Below, piece by piece: positions 1-8,521 of a stretch of DNA of 64,000 nucleotides. The translations under genes and the position numbers were made by a program. The stretch is from Lachnospiraceae bacterium (GTDB lineage: Bacteria > Bacillota > Clostridia > Lachnospirales > Lachnospiraceae). The first letter of the stretch is position 1, and every line of letters begins with the position of its first letter. The notes under the pieces are model-generated. The model ran no database searches. It saw only the letters and a program-made list of their open reading frames with translations, and was not told the origin of the DNA. Location: NCBI GenBank assembly GCA_029225065.1, contig JAQXVT010000030.1, forward strand, positions 1 to 64,000. Direction: 5' to 3'.

Positions 1-64
<64 letters not shown>

Positions 65-238
65 AATGTTTGATATGGTTCAGAATAACTACTTGGCTAT
101 TCATTCCCTTTTTACTGTTTTAAAGGTCAGTTCCTTAAAAAATAAAACTTTTTAAGAATTTTCAAGGTTGTTTCACTGTTCAGTTATCAAGGTTCTTAAG
201 TTGTTTCTCTGTTGTCTCTCTACCGGAGCAACTCTGAT

Positions 239-267
239 ATCATATCACAGTGTTTTCGGTTTGTCAA
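239..267 (-). promoter_or_regulatory. rrn promoter P2 (gene-proximal)
   Basis: On the minus strand, TTGACA (262-267) is followed by a 17-nt spacer and TATGAT (239-244). Runs of A lie just upstream like an UP element. It points towards the 16S gene, whose 5' end is ~170 nt downstream, as expected for an rrn leader. Confidence 0.85.
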
Positions 268-334
268 CAACTTTTTTCAACTTTTTTCACTTCTCTGTTT
301 TGCAGTTTTTTGAACTGCCTCAACAGCGAGTTAT

Positions 335-363
335 ATATTACCATCGGAATCGTATTTTGTCAA
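335..363 (-). promoter_or_regulatory. rrn promoter P1 (distal)
   Basis: On the minus strand, TTGACA (358-363), a 17-nt spacer and TAATAT (335-340). An A-rich stretch sits upstream. The tandem P1/P2 arrangement ahead of 16S is typical of Firmicutes rrn operons. Confidence 0.82.
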
Positions 364-423
364 CAGTCTTTTTTCATTTTTTTTGCGAATATTTTTTAAT
401 TCTTTTTTGCGAATATCTACTTT

Positions 424-466
424 AAAAAACTCTCACAGTTCCGGCTAACGCAGGAAACCATGAGAG
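424..466 (-). terminator. Rho-independent terminator of the trpXYZ operon
   Basis: On the minus strand, arms CTCTCATGGTTTCC and GGAACTGTGAGAG form a ~13-bp stem with G-U pairs, followed by TTTTTT. It lies ~70 nt past the trpZ stop and just before rrn P1, insulating the two units. Confidence 0.8.
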
Positions 467-538
467 TTCTCTTTTCTTCCATCTTTATTCTATTCTTATT
501 AATTGCGAAGCTGTAAAAACTGCTGCCCCGTTTTTCTG

Positions 539-1345
539 TCACTCTACCTTTGAGAACAGAATCCTGTCGTTATCAAGCTCTTTTCCGGCTCCGGCACTAA
601 ACTTTTCAAGCAGTCCGTCTACCGTCAGACCGGAGCGCTCCTCTCCACTGATATCGAGAACAATCTTCCCGGAATCCATCATCAGAGTCCGGTTTCCCAT
701 TTCAAGTGCAGAATGCATATTGTGTGTAATCATCAGGCAGGCCAGATGATTTTCTTCCACAATTTTTTTCGTCAGTGCAAGTACCTTTTCTGCGGTTGCC
801 GGATCCAGCGCTGCAGTATGCTCGTCCAGCAGGAGAATTTTCGGCATGACAAGTGTCGCCATCAGAAGAGTCAACGCCTGCCGCTGTCCGCCAGAGAGCA
901 GGCCGACCGGCTGTTTCATTCGATCTTCCAGCCCCATATTTAAAAGTGAAAGACGTTCGCGAAACATTTCACGATCCGCATTGCTTACGCGGGAAAATAC
1001 AGATTTCTTTTTTGATACACGCAGGTAGGCCAGTGCAAGATTTTCCTCGATTGTCATGTGCGGCGCGGTTCCCTTCATCGGATCCTGGAACAGACGGCCA
1101 ATCTCCACTGCACGTTTATGCTCCGGCATGTAGGTGATATTCTGGTCATCCAGGAAAATACTTCCTTCATCCGGGTAAAAGCTTCCGCCAATACAATTAA
1201 ACAGCGTGGATTTTCCCGCGCCGTTGCTTCCGATGATTGTCACAAAATCTCCGTCTTTTACGGTCAGGCTCACGCCATCCAGCGCCGTCTTTTCATTTAC
1301 GGTGCCTTCATTAAATACTTTTCTGATATTGGTCATCTTCAGCAT
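539..1345 (-). CDS. trpZ: Tryptophan-type ABC transporter ATP-binding protein
   Basis: A 268-residue ATPase that should power uptake by the TrpXYZ transporter at the inner face of the membrane. Visible motifs are Walker A GSNGAGKST, signature LSGGQRQAL, Walker B ILLLDEHTAAL and the H-loop ITHN. The start chosen is the ATG at 1345 (protein begins MLKMTNIRKVF), with GGGAGGAAA upstream. It overlaps the permease stop by 7 nt, indicating translational coupling. A longer frame to 1462 exists but would run deep into the permease gene. The name follows the family regulated by tryptophan T-boxes; substrate specificity rests on that regulation rather than on the ATPase itself. Confidence 0.88.
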   Translation of the reverse strand: MLKMTNIRKVFNEGTVNEKTALDGVSLTVKDGDFVTIIGSNGAGKSTLFNCIGGSFYPDEGSIFLDDQNITYMPEHKRAVEIGRLFQDPMKGTAPHMTIEENLALAYLRVSKKKSVFSRVSNADREMFRERLSLLNMGLEDRMKQPVGLLSGGQRQALTLLMATLVMPKILLLDEHTAALDPATAEKVLALTKKIVEENHLACLMITHNMHSALEMGNRTLMMDSGKIVLDISGEERSGLTVDGLLEKFSAGAGKELDNDRILFSKVE

Positions 1346-2262
1346 GACGTATTTCCTCCCTTCGCCGCAGCCATTTTCTTTCTCTGAAATGCAGCCCGGC
1401 TTTTGATATATGGAGCTGCAATCGCCACTGCGACGATCACGGATGATACCAGCTTCAGGCATTCTGCCGGTACGTGCAGGCGAAGTGCAATCGCAATCGC
1501 AAATCGATACAGGCAGCTTCCAAGCACGGCGCCGATCATCCGCCGTGTGACAGTCCGTTTACCGACCAGTGTTTCACCGATGATCAGGCTGGCAAGCGCG
1601 ATTGTTACCATACCTGTACCAAGATTGATATCACAGGATTTCTGATACTGTCCGATCAGGCAGCCAGAAAGTGCGGTCATCGCACCGGATACGCACAGAC
1701 CTACCGTAACTGTGAAGCCCGGGTTAATGCTGGATGCACGCACCATGTCCTCATTGTCACCGGTTGCACGAATTGACAGACCAAGGCGCGTACCGAGAAA
1801 CCATTTCAGCAGCAGACATACAATCACAACGATCACCGCTGAGATTCCAAGCTTGTACCAGGTAGCTCCAAACAGTCCTTTTCCAAGGCTGTAAACAGTT
1901 TCACACTTAAATAAAGAAAGATTCGACGAAAAGCCCATCGCCGCCAGATTTACGGTGTAAAGACCGGTATTCACAATGATTCCCGCCAGAATCGACTCCA
2001 CGCCGAGTTTCGTCTGCAGAAAAGCCATGATATAGCCGGAGCATACGCCTGCTGCCATAGCCGCAAACAGCGCAAGAATCGGATGACCCATAATCGCCAC
2101 CTGTGCGCCGACCGCGCAGCCAAGTGTGAAGCATCCGTCCGTCGAAAGGTCTGCGATATTCAGGATCGAGTAACTCAAAAACAGCGCGAGCGCCACAAGG
2201 GCGTAGATACATCCCAGCTCCAGCGCGCTGATGATAACCGGGAAGGAAAGCAACGATGCCAT
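1339..2262 (-). CDS. trpY: Tryptophan-type ABC transporter permease
   Basis: A 307-residue, strongly hydrophobic protein with about eight or nine predicted membrane segments. It resembles branched-chain-amino-acid/ribose-type permeases (for example the stretch GLCVSGAMTALSGCLIGQYQ). It is the membrane channel of the transporter formed with the binding protein upstream and the ATPase downstream. The ATG at 2262 is preceded by AAGGAGATTATAT. The stop overlaps the ATPase start. A hairpin in the 185-nt gap from trpX may adjust relative expression. Confidence 0.88.
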   Translation of the reverse strand: MASLLSFPVIISALELGCIYALVALALFLSYSILNIADLSTDGCFTLGCAVGAQVAIMGHPILALFAAMAAGVCSGYIMAFLQTKLGVESILAGIIVNTGLYTVNLAAMGFSSNLSLFKCETVYSLGKGLFGATWYKLGISAVIVVIVCLLLKWFLGTRLGLSIRATGDNEDMVRASSINPGFTVTVGLCVSGAMTALSGCLIGQYQKSCDINLGTGMVTIALASLIIGETLVGKRTVTRRMIGAVLGSCLYRFAIAIALRLHVPAECLKLVSSVIVAVAIAAPYIKSRAAFQRKKMAAAKGGNTSC

Positions 2263-2289
2263 ATATAATCTCCTTTTCTACAGAAATAG

Positions 2290-2311
2290 CCAGACTGGAA
2301 GCCCAGCCTGG
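2290..2311. other. Intercistronic hairpin between trpX and trpY
   Basis: Arms CCAGACTGG and CCAGCCTGG pair in 8 of 9 positions around an AAGC loop. On the coding (minus) strand there is no U-tract, so it is more likely an mRNA-stability or partial-attenuation element than a terminator. The T-rich side is on the opposite strand. Confidence 0.45.
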
Positions 2312-2447
2312 TTATCTCTTTTTCGTTTCAATTTTCAGTCGGTATTTTCGCGGAATCTGACACTTCAAAAATGTGTTTCTTTGTGACTTGCTTCCTGTTC
2401 TTTGCCGCCATGTTTTGTCTTATCACTGTAAAAGTTTGGCAATCCGC

Positions 2448-3452
2448 TTACTCAAACTCCTCTGCAGTAACGGTCTCTACTACGCCGGTGCATTTCTCTG
2501 CGAATCCGCTGTAGTCGATGCCAAGTGCCTCTGCCGTCTCTGTGTTGACCGTTGCGATTCCGTTATCAAATGTCTTGACTGCGGTCGTCGCCGGATCTGC
2601 ACCCTGCAGAATCTCAACAACCATATCTGCAGTCTCAACGCCGAGTTTTGCATAATCAACTCCGTATCCGCAGAACGCTCCGTTTAATGCGAAGGAATCT
2701 GCGCCGCAGTAGTGCGGGATGCCTGCATCGATGAATTTCTCGTAGATTGCAAGCTCTGCTGTCATAACCGTGTTGTCGGTCGGGGTAAATACTGCGTCCA
2801 CGCCTGCTGCAATCAGTGCATCTGCTGCCTGAGATACTTCGGTGTTGTTTGTTCCCGTCTTCTCTACGTAATCGATGCCTTTTTCCTCAAGATATGCTTT
2901 CGCATCTGCGATCGGCTGCTTGGAGGAATCCTCGGACTGGCTGTAAAGAAGTCCTACTGATTTAATATCCGGATTTGCTACAAGCATCAGATCCAGAATT
3001 GCATTTGTATTCAATGCATCGCTTGTTCCTGTGATGTTTGCACCCGGTGCATCCATAGATTCTACAAGTCCTGCTCCGACCGGATCCGATACTGCGGAAA
3101 ATACAACCGGAATCTGATTGTCTTCGGTCGCTGTCTGTACGATCTGTGCTGCCGGTGTCGCGATCGGGATGATTACATCAACGCCGTCAGAGATCAGCTG
3201 TGTCGCGATCTGATTCAGTGTCGTGGAATCTGCCTGTCCATTATATACATTTCCCTCAAAAATGAAGTTGTCTTCGCCCTCTTCGGATTTCTTTGTCAGC
3301 TCTGCCTCGATATTTGCCTCGATCTGATTTAAGGATGCATCGTCTACGAACTGAATGATGCCTACCTTATAATCTGCTGCCATTGCACTTCCTGTAATCA
3401 TTGCCGCTGCTGCCATGGATACTGTTACGGTTGCAAATACTCTCTTTTTCAT
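2448..3452 (-). CDS. trpX: Tryptophan-type ABC transporter substrate-binding protein
   Basis: A 334-residue extracytoplasmic binding protein of the ABC_sub_bind (PF04392) type. It starts with a signal peptide (MKKRVFATVTVSMAAAAMITG, cleavage probably after SAMA). No lipobox cysteine is visible, unusual for a Gram-positive binding protein. The mature part begins ADYKVGIIQFVDDASLNQI, typical of this family. The ATG at 3452 has AAGGAGAAC upstream; a TTG at 3488 is in frame but lies close to the T-box terminator and lacks a better site. Expression is controlled by the T-box just upstream, whose UGG specifier points to tryptophan as ligand. Direct proof of ligand is not in the sequence. Confidence 0.9.
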   Translation of the reverse strand: MKKRVFATVTVSMAAAAMITGSAMAADYKVGIIQFVDDASLNQIEANIEAELTKKSEEGEDNFIFEGNVYNGQADSTTLNQIATQLISDGVDVIIPIATPAAQIVQTATEDNQIPVVFSAVSDPVGAGLVESMDAPGANITGTSDALNTNAILDLMLVANPDIKSVGLLYSQSEDSSKQPIADAKAYLEEKGIDYVEKTGTNNTEVSQAADALIAAGVDAVFTPTDNTVMTAELAIYEKFIDAGIPHYCGADSFALNGAFCGYGVDYAKLGVETADMVVEILQGADPATTAVKTFDNGIATVNTETAEALGIDYSGFAEKCTGVVETVTAEEFE

Positions 3453-3513
3453 AGTTTTGTTCTCCTTTTTCACTTTTCTTATTTTCAAAGGATCAACCGG
3501 TGTATTTCCTGGT

Positions 3514-3808
3514 AAAACAAAAACCGTCTCAGATTTCTCTGAGACGGTAATAATTTCTTATTATCGCGGTGCCACTCATTTTGACAAGTCGTCCACTTTC
3601 GCGTGTACTATCATACACTCCTGATTGATAACGGGTTCGGTTCCCGGCATATCCTACTTTGAGATCTCTTTTAATAATCTCTCTTTCAGACCGCCCTCAA
3701 AAGTCCATTCAGCTTCCTGCTCCGTACTGCAATCCCACCACCTGCAGCTCTCTGTGCCTTCACAAATGAAACTTACTACTCTTTCTCATCGGTTTGTTCC
3801 TTTGTTGT
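3514..3808 (-). promoter_or_regulatory. T-box riboswitch, tRNA-Trp specific
   Basis: The minus-strand leader has the parts of a T-box. It has an AGAGAG-containing stem I. A specifier stretch reads GAATGGACTTTTGAG with UGG (Trp) at 3705-3707. The T-box sequence is TGAGTGGCACCGCG (about 3566-3579). A terminator (CCGTCTCAGA/TCTGAGACGG plus TTTTTGTTTT, 3514-3547) ends it. The antiterminator bulge UGGC would pair with an acceptor end GCCA, which fits the G discriminator of bacterial tRNA-Trp. Two separate contacts therefore agree on tryptophan. Uncharged tRNA-Trp should allow read-through into trpXYZ. Confidence 0.93.
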
Positions 3809-3813
3809 GTTAA

Positions 3814-3842
3814 AGTGTAGCACGACGATTTTGTTTTGTCAA
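3814..3842 (-). promoter_or_regulatory. Promoter of the T-box/trpXYZ operon
   Basis: On the minus strand, TTGACA (3837-3842), a 17-nt spacer and TACACT (3814-3819). Transcription should begin near 3807, exactly at the start of the T-box leader. Confidence 0.85.
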
Positions 3843-3885
3843 GAAGAAATGGCAGAAAATTTTATCTTGTTTTGAAGATCGATTT

Positions 3886-4827
3886 CTACCCAAAAAACGC
3901 CGATGCGCGCAGCACAATCTCAAGAAACAGGTTCGACTGATACAGCCAGTTCAGCCAGCAGCTGCTCTCCACCATCTTCGTCATCTGCATTCCGATTTCG
4001 GTTCCTGATACTAGGGACAAAATCAGAAACGCAAGCCAGAGCACCAGCAGTGCCTGCAGAAGGCCAAGCAAAAGACCAGCCACACGGTTCACCACACGGA
4101 TCACCGGCAGATTTGCCAGAATACTCAGCGCCGAGATCGACAGCCACAAAAGCAGATGCACGACCAACGCGGAAATCAGAAATGCTGCTACATTCAAAAT
4201 ACCGGTCGCAATAAAGCCGATCAGGTAATCCTGAAACGTGCTGACGCCCAGTCCCTGATACCCCTCCTCGTTGTTGTAATCGAGCAGGATGTCCTGCAGA
4301 AATTCCGGAAGCGGAAGATTTTCGATCAGCTCCGTCTGCTCAATCCGCGTCAGATTGCCAAGGAGAAGTCCCGTGCCACTGCTTTCACTGCCGGTTGTAT
4401 CTGTTCCGCCAAAATACTGCTGAATATACTGTTCTTTATACTGCTCCAGCTGCTCATCACTGAGCGCATCGAGCAGACTTCCATCGTACCCGTTTGCCTC
4501 CATCAGCGCCCTGATTTCCTCCCGGCCCATATTCCGGTAGGTGTCCGCCTGCGAACTGCCATCCGAACTTTTTTCTGCGCCCGAAAACAATGCTTCACCG
4601 ATCTGTTTTTCCATGACGGTTCTGCACTGCTCCTCAATCATCGTATAGACCGGCGTATTTTCCTTCAGAAAAGCGGTAATCCACGGCAGCAGCGCTGATA
4701 CAAGCGCCACAGAAACGAGCAGCGATACCATCGCCGCCAGCTTCTTTACAAATCCCCTCCGGTAGCCCGCCACTGCAAAGAGCAGGATTATCGCAGCCAC
4801 CGCGATTTCAAGTATATTTATGTTCAT
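3886..4827 (-). CDS. CvpA family membrane protein
   Basis: A 313-residue protein with N-terminal hydrophobic helices (ILEIAVAAIILLFAVAGYRRGFVKK) matching the CvpA/colicin-V-production family, where the GxxRGF-like turn is typical. After two N-terminal helices comes a long polar loop of roughly 110 residues, then two or three more helices. It is longer than the usual ~160-180-residue CvpA because of this loop. It follows the DUF5711 gene by 13 nt with GAGGACATC before the ATG, so the two are cotranscribed. The molecular role of Firmicutes CvpA proteins is unclear. Confidence 0.75.
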   Translation of the reverse strand: MNINILEIAVAAIILLFAVAGYRRGFVKKLAAMVSLLVSVALVSALLPWITAFLKENTPVYTMIEEQCRTVMEKQIGEALFSGAEKSSDGSSQADTYRNMGREEIRALMEANGYDGSLLDALSDEQLEQYKEQYIQQYFGGTDTTGSESSGTGLLLGNLTRIEQTELIENLPLPEFLQDILLDYNNEEGYQGLGVSTFQDYLIGFIATGILNVAAFLISALVVHLLLWLSISALSILANLPVIRVVNRVAGLLLGLLQALLVLWLAFLILSLVSGTEIGMQMTKMVESSCWLNWLYQSNLFLEIVLRASAFFG

Positions 4828-4840
4828 GATGTCCTCATTT

Positions 4841-6121
4841 CTATTTTACACGGATCCAGTCAAAGCTGTCCTTCGTGATGACGAGATAAGTGCGGAATGA
4901 ACCGAAGTAGAACAGTTCCTCTACTTCCTTTTCATATGCCGACGTAAATCGCAGCCGTCCGCTCTTGCTGAATACATCAAATCCTTTCTCGTTGTACATC
5001 AGAATCTGGCCGTTTTCGATCTTGATGTTGTCAAACGTCGCATCGATCTTACGTGTTTTTCTGCGTCTGCCGCTGTAATTATAAAGCTCCATCCGGTATT
5101 CCTGATCGCTGTCCTCGTTTAGAAACAGAAAACCAATCTGGCTGTCATCGTGGAAGCTTCCGATAATCTCCTCACTGAAATCGACCTCTGCCGTCTGCGC
5201 CGGCTCATCACCACCGTCGAACACATAAAACCCATTGTCCGCCACAGCTACGGTCCTTGTATTATCCACAAAATAAATTTCCGGCACTACCGTATCCTGA
5301 TATTCCACACTGCTGATGATATTATTTTCTTTTTTCTGGCCCAGCGTACCAAAATCATAAAATACCACGCTGCTGCCAAGAATTCCTTCCTTCATGCCCA
5401 GGTAGGACACTGCCATTCTCTGTCCGTTCGGCGAAAGATCCACATCCATCGGATAACCTGTCTCACCGACCGTTGTCTTATCATTCGCCACAACCGTGCC
5501 GTCCGCCTGATACAGGTTGATCCATGTAATATTGTCCTGCTCCTGTACGACGGCAACCATTCCCTGTGTCGATACGCGCACCTTCAGAATCGGATACTGT
5601 GTCTCAAAATTTCCGACCAGACCATCCTCATTAATGATATAGACCTGCGTCCCCTGCTGTTCGGCGATCGCCATCGTCGTATCGCAGATATCTGAAATCG
5701 GCGCCTGCATATTGTACGTAATGCTCCACTTCGTATCGCTGTTTCGTGAAATGCAGGACACGCCATCCGAATTGTAGCGATAGAGCAGCTTACCGGCGGA
5801 AACGTATTTCGTGCCGGAAGCCACCTCAATCGCCTCACTTCTGCTGATCACATAATCCTTAAATACGTAAAGCTGATTGTACAGCCAGAAACCAAACACC
5901 GCAATTACTGCGGCCCCCAAAAGCACCAGACGCAGCCGTCTGTGATTTCGTTTTTTTCGCGCAAGCTTATCTTTCAGTTCCTCCTGCAGCGTTCGTCCGG
6001 GTGCGAGTTCTTCTTCCTCGACGTCCAGATCATCTTCCTCATCCAGATCTTCGTCGAGCCGCAAAAACTGCAGCTTTTCTTTCAGACCGGTTGCTGTCTT
6101 TCCCCATTTCTTTTTATTCAT
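4841..6121 (-). CDS. DUF5711 family membrane-anchored beta-propeller-like protein
   Basis: A 426-residue protein with a cytoplasmic N-terminus rich in Asp/Glu (residues 22-40) and basic residues (52-64). One transmembrane helix (about 64-83) is followed by an extracytoplasmic region of repeating beta-strand blades with Tyr/Gly/Asp-rich turns, like WD40/PQQ-type propellers. I recognise the architecture as the DUF5711 family of clostridia; no function is known to me. It is the first gene of an operon with cvpA and starts 127 nt downstream of a good promoter. Confidence 0.7.
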   Translation of the reverse strand: MNKKKWGKTATGLKEKLQFLRLDEDLDEEDDLDVEEEELAPGRTLQEELKDKLARKKRNHRRLRLVLLGAAVIAVFGFWLYNQLYVFKDYVISRSEAIEVASGTKYVSAGKLLYRYNSDGVSCISRNSDTKWSITYNMQAPISDICDTTMAIAEQQGTQVYIINEDGLVGNFETQYPILKVRVSTQGMVAVVQEQDNITWINLYQADGTVVANDKTTVGETGYPMDVDLSPNGQRMAVSYLGMKEGILGSSVVFYDFGTLGQKKENNIISSVEYQDTVVPEIYFVDNTRTVAVADNGFYVFDGGDEPAQTAEVDFSEEIIGSFHDDSQIGFLFLNEDSDQEYRMELYNYSGRRRKTRKIDATFDNIKIENGQILMYNEKGFDVFSKSGRLRFTSAYEKEVEELFYFGSFRTYLVITKDSFDWIRVK

Positions 6122-6459
6122 AAATTTATCCTTTCAGTTTACGCATTTGTTGCAGTGCGCAGAAAACCTGTGAACTGCAGCACGTTTTTATCATATCTCC
6201 GTAAAATAATGATGTCCACATAAAATCATATTTGCGGAAGTGCTATAACTATAACAGAAAGTAGCCGTACGTGCAAGGCATCTGAATCGGCACCGCATTT
6301 GAAAGCCGCTAAACGAAGCGGCGGCCACTTGCAGGAGAATTCCTTATGATCCTTCAAGCGGCAAAGCAGACTGCGAATGTCCTCTTTACATCCTGATAAC
6401 CTTCAGAGTAATTTTATCTGACGGAGCTGCCTCTGCCAGTCATGATGCAAACGGATGTA
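6122..6459. other. Intergenic region with repeat remnant
   Basis: This 338-bp gap holds the promoter at 6248-6276. It also has a small hairpin GCCGCT-AAACGA-AGCGGC (about 6304-6321) and a remnant of the second repeat family (GGAGAATTCCTTATGATC, about 6334-6351). I see no gene in it. Confidence 0.5.
6248..6276 (-). promoter_or_regulatory. Promoter of the DUF5711-cvpA operon
   Basis: On the minus strand, TTGCAC (6271-6276), a 17-nt spacer and TATAGT (6248-6253), pointing at the gene starting at 6121. Confidence 0.65.
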
Positions 6460-8055
6460 TCACGGCAGCACGATCTTCTGCCCCGGCATAATCAGGTTTG
6501 CGTCTGTGATCCCGTTTGCACTGCAGATTAGATCCAGCTTGTCAAAATTCCCATAGTATTTGCTGCAGATATCAGCCAGCGTATCGCCCTCGCGGATTGT
6601 GTAGGTCGCCTGAGTGCGGCGCGGCTGGGCGAAGGCAGACTGCAGTGTGTCATCTGATGCGGAGGCGGAATTTTCTCCGGCCGTCTGATCCGCAGCTGTA
6701 TTTTCGGCGGAAAGCGTCGTGTCATCACTTTGTACGGATGCGGGTGCACCATCCTGAGAAGAGGCAGAATCAGCTGCTGAAACATCATTCTGAGCGGCAG
6801 TCTGTACTCCATCGCCTGCTCCTCCGGATGCAGCCGTGGCAAGTCCGTCTGAGGCTGTCATGTTGCCGCCTGCGATTGGGGCATTTTCATCCGCGATGGC
6901 GCTTCCTGCTGTGCTCTCCATTCCATCCGCTGCTACGCCTCCCGTACTGTTTTTTGCCCCGGCGGTGTTTTCCATACTGCTTTCCACCACTCCAGCTGCA
7001 CTGTTTTCTGCTGTGGTGCTTTCCATGCTGCCTGTGCCTGCAGACGCAGTGCTCTCCATGCTGTCCTGGCTTTCTGATGCGCTGCTTCCCATGCTGCTCT
7101 CCCCTCCGGCGGCACTGCTTCCTGTATTGCTTTGTGCTTCTCCGGCCGCGGTGCTTCCAGTGCCGCTCTGCGCTCCTTCGGCGGCTGTATTTCCCCCACT
7201 GTTCTGTTCACTCGAAACAGCGGTCTTTCCGGACGTACCCCCGCCAGAATTTCCGCTGCCTGATGTGTTATCCGCGATCTGGTTGGTATTTTCTCCCATC
7301 CCTGCCGTATCCATATAAATGTGATCCTGCGCTTCATTTTCAGCCGCGTTGTCGGATGCGTTCAGCGTCTGGCGCACCTTTCTCAGATCATCCATTTTTG
7401 TAACCGTAACTGCTGCTACGGCAAGCACTGTCACAACAAAAAAAGAGCTCGCCATCTTCAGCATACTGCTGCTCTTTCTCTCGCTCTTGATTCGTACCTT
7501 TTCCCGGAAGCTTTTGATTGCCCTGTCCGGAAAGCTTTCTTTTTCCACCCGATCTTCCTTAAACTCCTCTGAAAGATAGGCCTGCATTTTTCGGTTCTGC
7601 TCGTAAAAAATAAAATAGCCTTTTATTTTGTGATACGTTCCGTCCCGCTGTGCGTACAGCGTCTCCTCCTGCTCCTGCAGATGATACACGATATGTCCCG
7701 CATCCTCAATCCGCGTCCGTACCTCGCGAATCCGATCTGTGTCGTAGACTCCGATCACGCAGCAACCCTGCACCGTCCAGTCCGGAAAATATTTTGCCCG
7801 CTGCTCCTCCAGCTTCTCCGCAAAGAACTCCGGCTCCCATGTTTTGGAAAGCTCCAGGATGCCGCGGATAAACACGTACTCTGTTTCTGCCTCCTGCCTT
7901 CGATCTCCAAAAAAGATTCCCAGATATCCTTCTTTTTCCTGCTGCTCTTTCTTATGAATACAGGTCATCACGTAGTCTTCCAGACAGATTTTTTCCTCTC
8001 CCCGGACTTCCCCGATCTGGCGTATGTTTTTCGGCAGTGCTGTCTCTTTTTCCAT
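6460..8055 (-). CDS. Single-pass membrane protein with extracellular LysM domain
   Basis: A 531-residue protein. Residues 1-195 form a soluble, presumably cytoplasmic domain that I do not recognise. A transmembrane helix spans about 201-219. Residues ~225-480 are a low-complexity Ser/Gly/Ala/Thr/Asn/Met linker with short imperfect repeats (GSTAAGEAQSN, GSSAAGGESS, SMESTA-like). The C-terminus (about 484-531, YTIREGDTLADICSKYYGN) is one LysM domain, which should bind peptidoglycan. The layout suggests a link between a cytosolic domain and the wall. The ATG at 8055 has GGAGTGAGCAG upstream. The high-GC, Ala-rich linker explains several long antisense frames, none convincing. Confidence 0.72.
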   Translation of the reverse strand: MEKETALPKNIRQIGEVRGEEKICLEDYVMTCIHKKEQQEKEGYLGIFFGDRRQEAETEYVFIRGILELSKTWEPEFFAEKLEEQRAKYFPDWTVQGCCVIGVYDTDRIREVRTRIEDAGHIVYHLQEQEETLYAQRDGTYHKIKGYFIFYEQNRKMQAYLSEEFKEDRVEKESFPDRAIKSFREKVRIKSERKSSSMLKMASSFFVVTVLAVAAVTVTKMDDLRKVRQTLNASDNAAENEAQDHIYMDTAGMGENTNQIADNTSGSGNSGGGTSGKTAVSSEQNSGGNTAAEGAQSGTGSTAAGEAQSNTGSSAAGGESSMGSSASESQDSMESTASAGTGSMESTTAENSAAGVVESSMENTAGAKNSTGGVAADGMESTAGSAIADENAPIAGGNMTASDGLATAASGGAGDGVQTAAQNDVSAADSASSQDGAPASVQSDDTTLSAENTAADQTAGENSASASDDTLQSAFAQPRRTQATYTIREGDTLADICSKYYGNFDKLDLICSANGITDANLIMPGQKIVLP

Positions 8056-8127
8056 ACTCTGCTCACTCCTTTTCCCGGCTTTTCACGAAAGCAGCCATTT
8101 TCAGATTCACTTTCGCAGCCCGCATGA

Positions 8128-8196
8128 TCATAAGGCGAGCCCAATAGCAGGGCTTTCATAAGGGAGCCGCCCGTCAGGCAGATCCCGCCTTACGAG
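8128..8196. repeat. Type-B palindromic repeat (diverged copy)
   Basis: Outer arms CATAAGGCG and CGCCTTACGAG enclose a smaller GGGAGCC/GGCAGATCCC pair and an internal TCATAAGGG. It belongs to the CTCATAAGG/CCTTATGAG family seen more fully at 14604-14644 and 28170-28371. It lies upstream of the LysM-protein gene. Confidence 0.55.
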
Positions 8197-8365
8197 ATTC
8201 TGGAATTACTCTACCATACACTGTATGCAGAATTTAGTATTTCATGGACAAAAAAGAAAATTTTTTCGCAGCGTTTTAGATTCCTGCTCTAATTTTTCTT
8301 TTACCGCATACACCTCCGCTGCCCTGGATACACTGTAACATGTATCCAGCTTGCCTGACTCGAGT

Positions 8366-8505
8366 CAAGGCGGATATTCGCAATCCGCTTCGCTACTTGC
8401 TCATAACCTGTATCATGAGTGAGTTTATCTCATTCATGATACAAGCAAGTCCACTGCTTATTGCTCCGCACAATTGAAGCAGTGGACTTGCTTGATTCGG
8501 TTAAA
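8366..8505 (+). repeat. Type-A structured intergenic repeat, full-length copy 1
   Basis: Three hairpins in a row. HP1 at 8367-8390 (GCGGAT/ATCCGC around a 7-nt loop). HP2 at 8410-8442 (GTATCATGAGTGAG with CTCATTCATGATAC, 14 pairs including one G-U). HP3 at 8443-8493, with a perfect 17-bp stem (AAGCAAGTCCACTGCTT and its exact complement) around a 17-nt loop. Then comes the tail GATTCGGTTAAA (8494-8505). A truncated tail (CTTGCCTGACTCG, 8350-8362) precedes it. The Shine-Dalgarno of yyaC follows the tail by 6 nt, so the element would be in that gene's 5' UTR. Confidence 0.85.
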
Positions 8506-8521
8506 CAAAAAGGAGTCTTAT

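Noticed and set aside
168-425. 85-codon plus-strand frame upstream of 16S
   Set aside because: It spans the rrn promoters and leader, is Phe/Leu-rich and has no SD.
1346-1462. Longer start for trpZ
   Set aside because: It would overlap trpY by 124 nt; the ATG at 1345 has a good SD and the start fits the ATPase family.
6516-7403. Long plus-strand frames opposite the LysM protein, and similar ones opposite the TPR/AAA+ and hydratase genes
   Set aside because: They mirror high-GC or Ala/Ser-rich coding sequence on the other strand, lack SD sites and have unnatural composition (Cys/Arg/Pro-rich).
8366-8505. Type-A elements as ordinary rho-independent terminators
   Set aside because: The tail GATTCGGTTAAA is not a U-tract, and copies lie in 5' UTRs and inside operons, so termination cannot be their general role.
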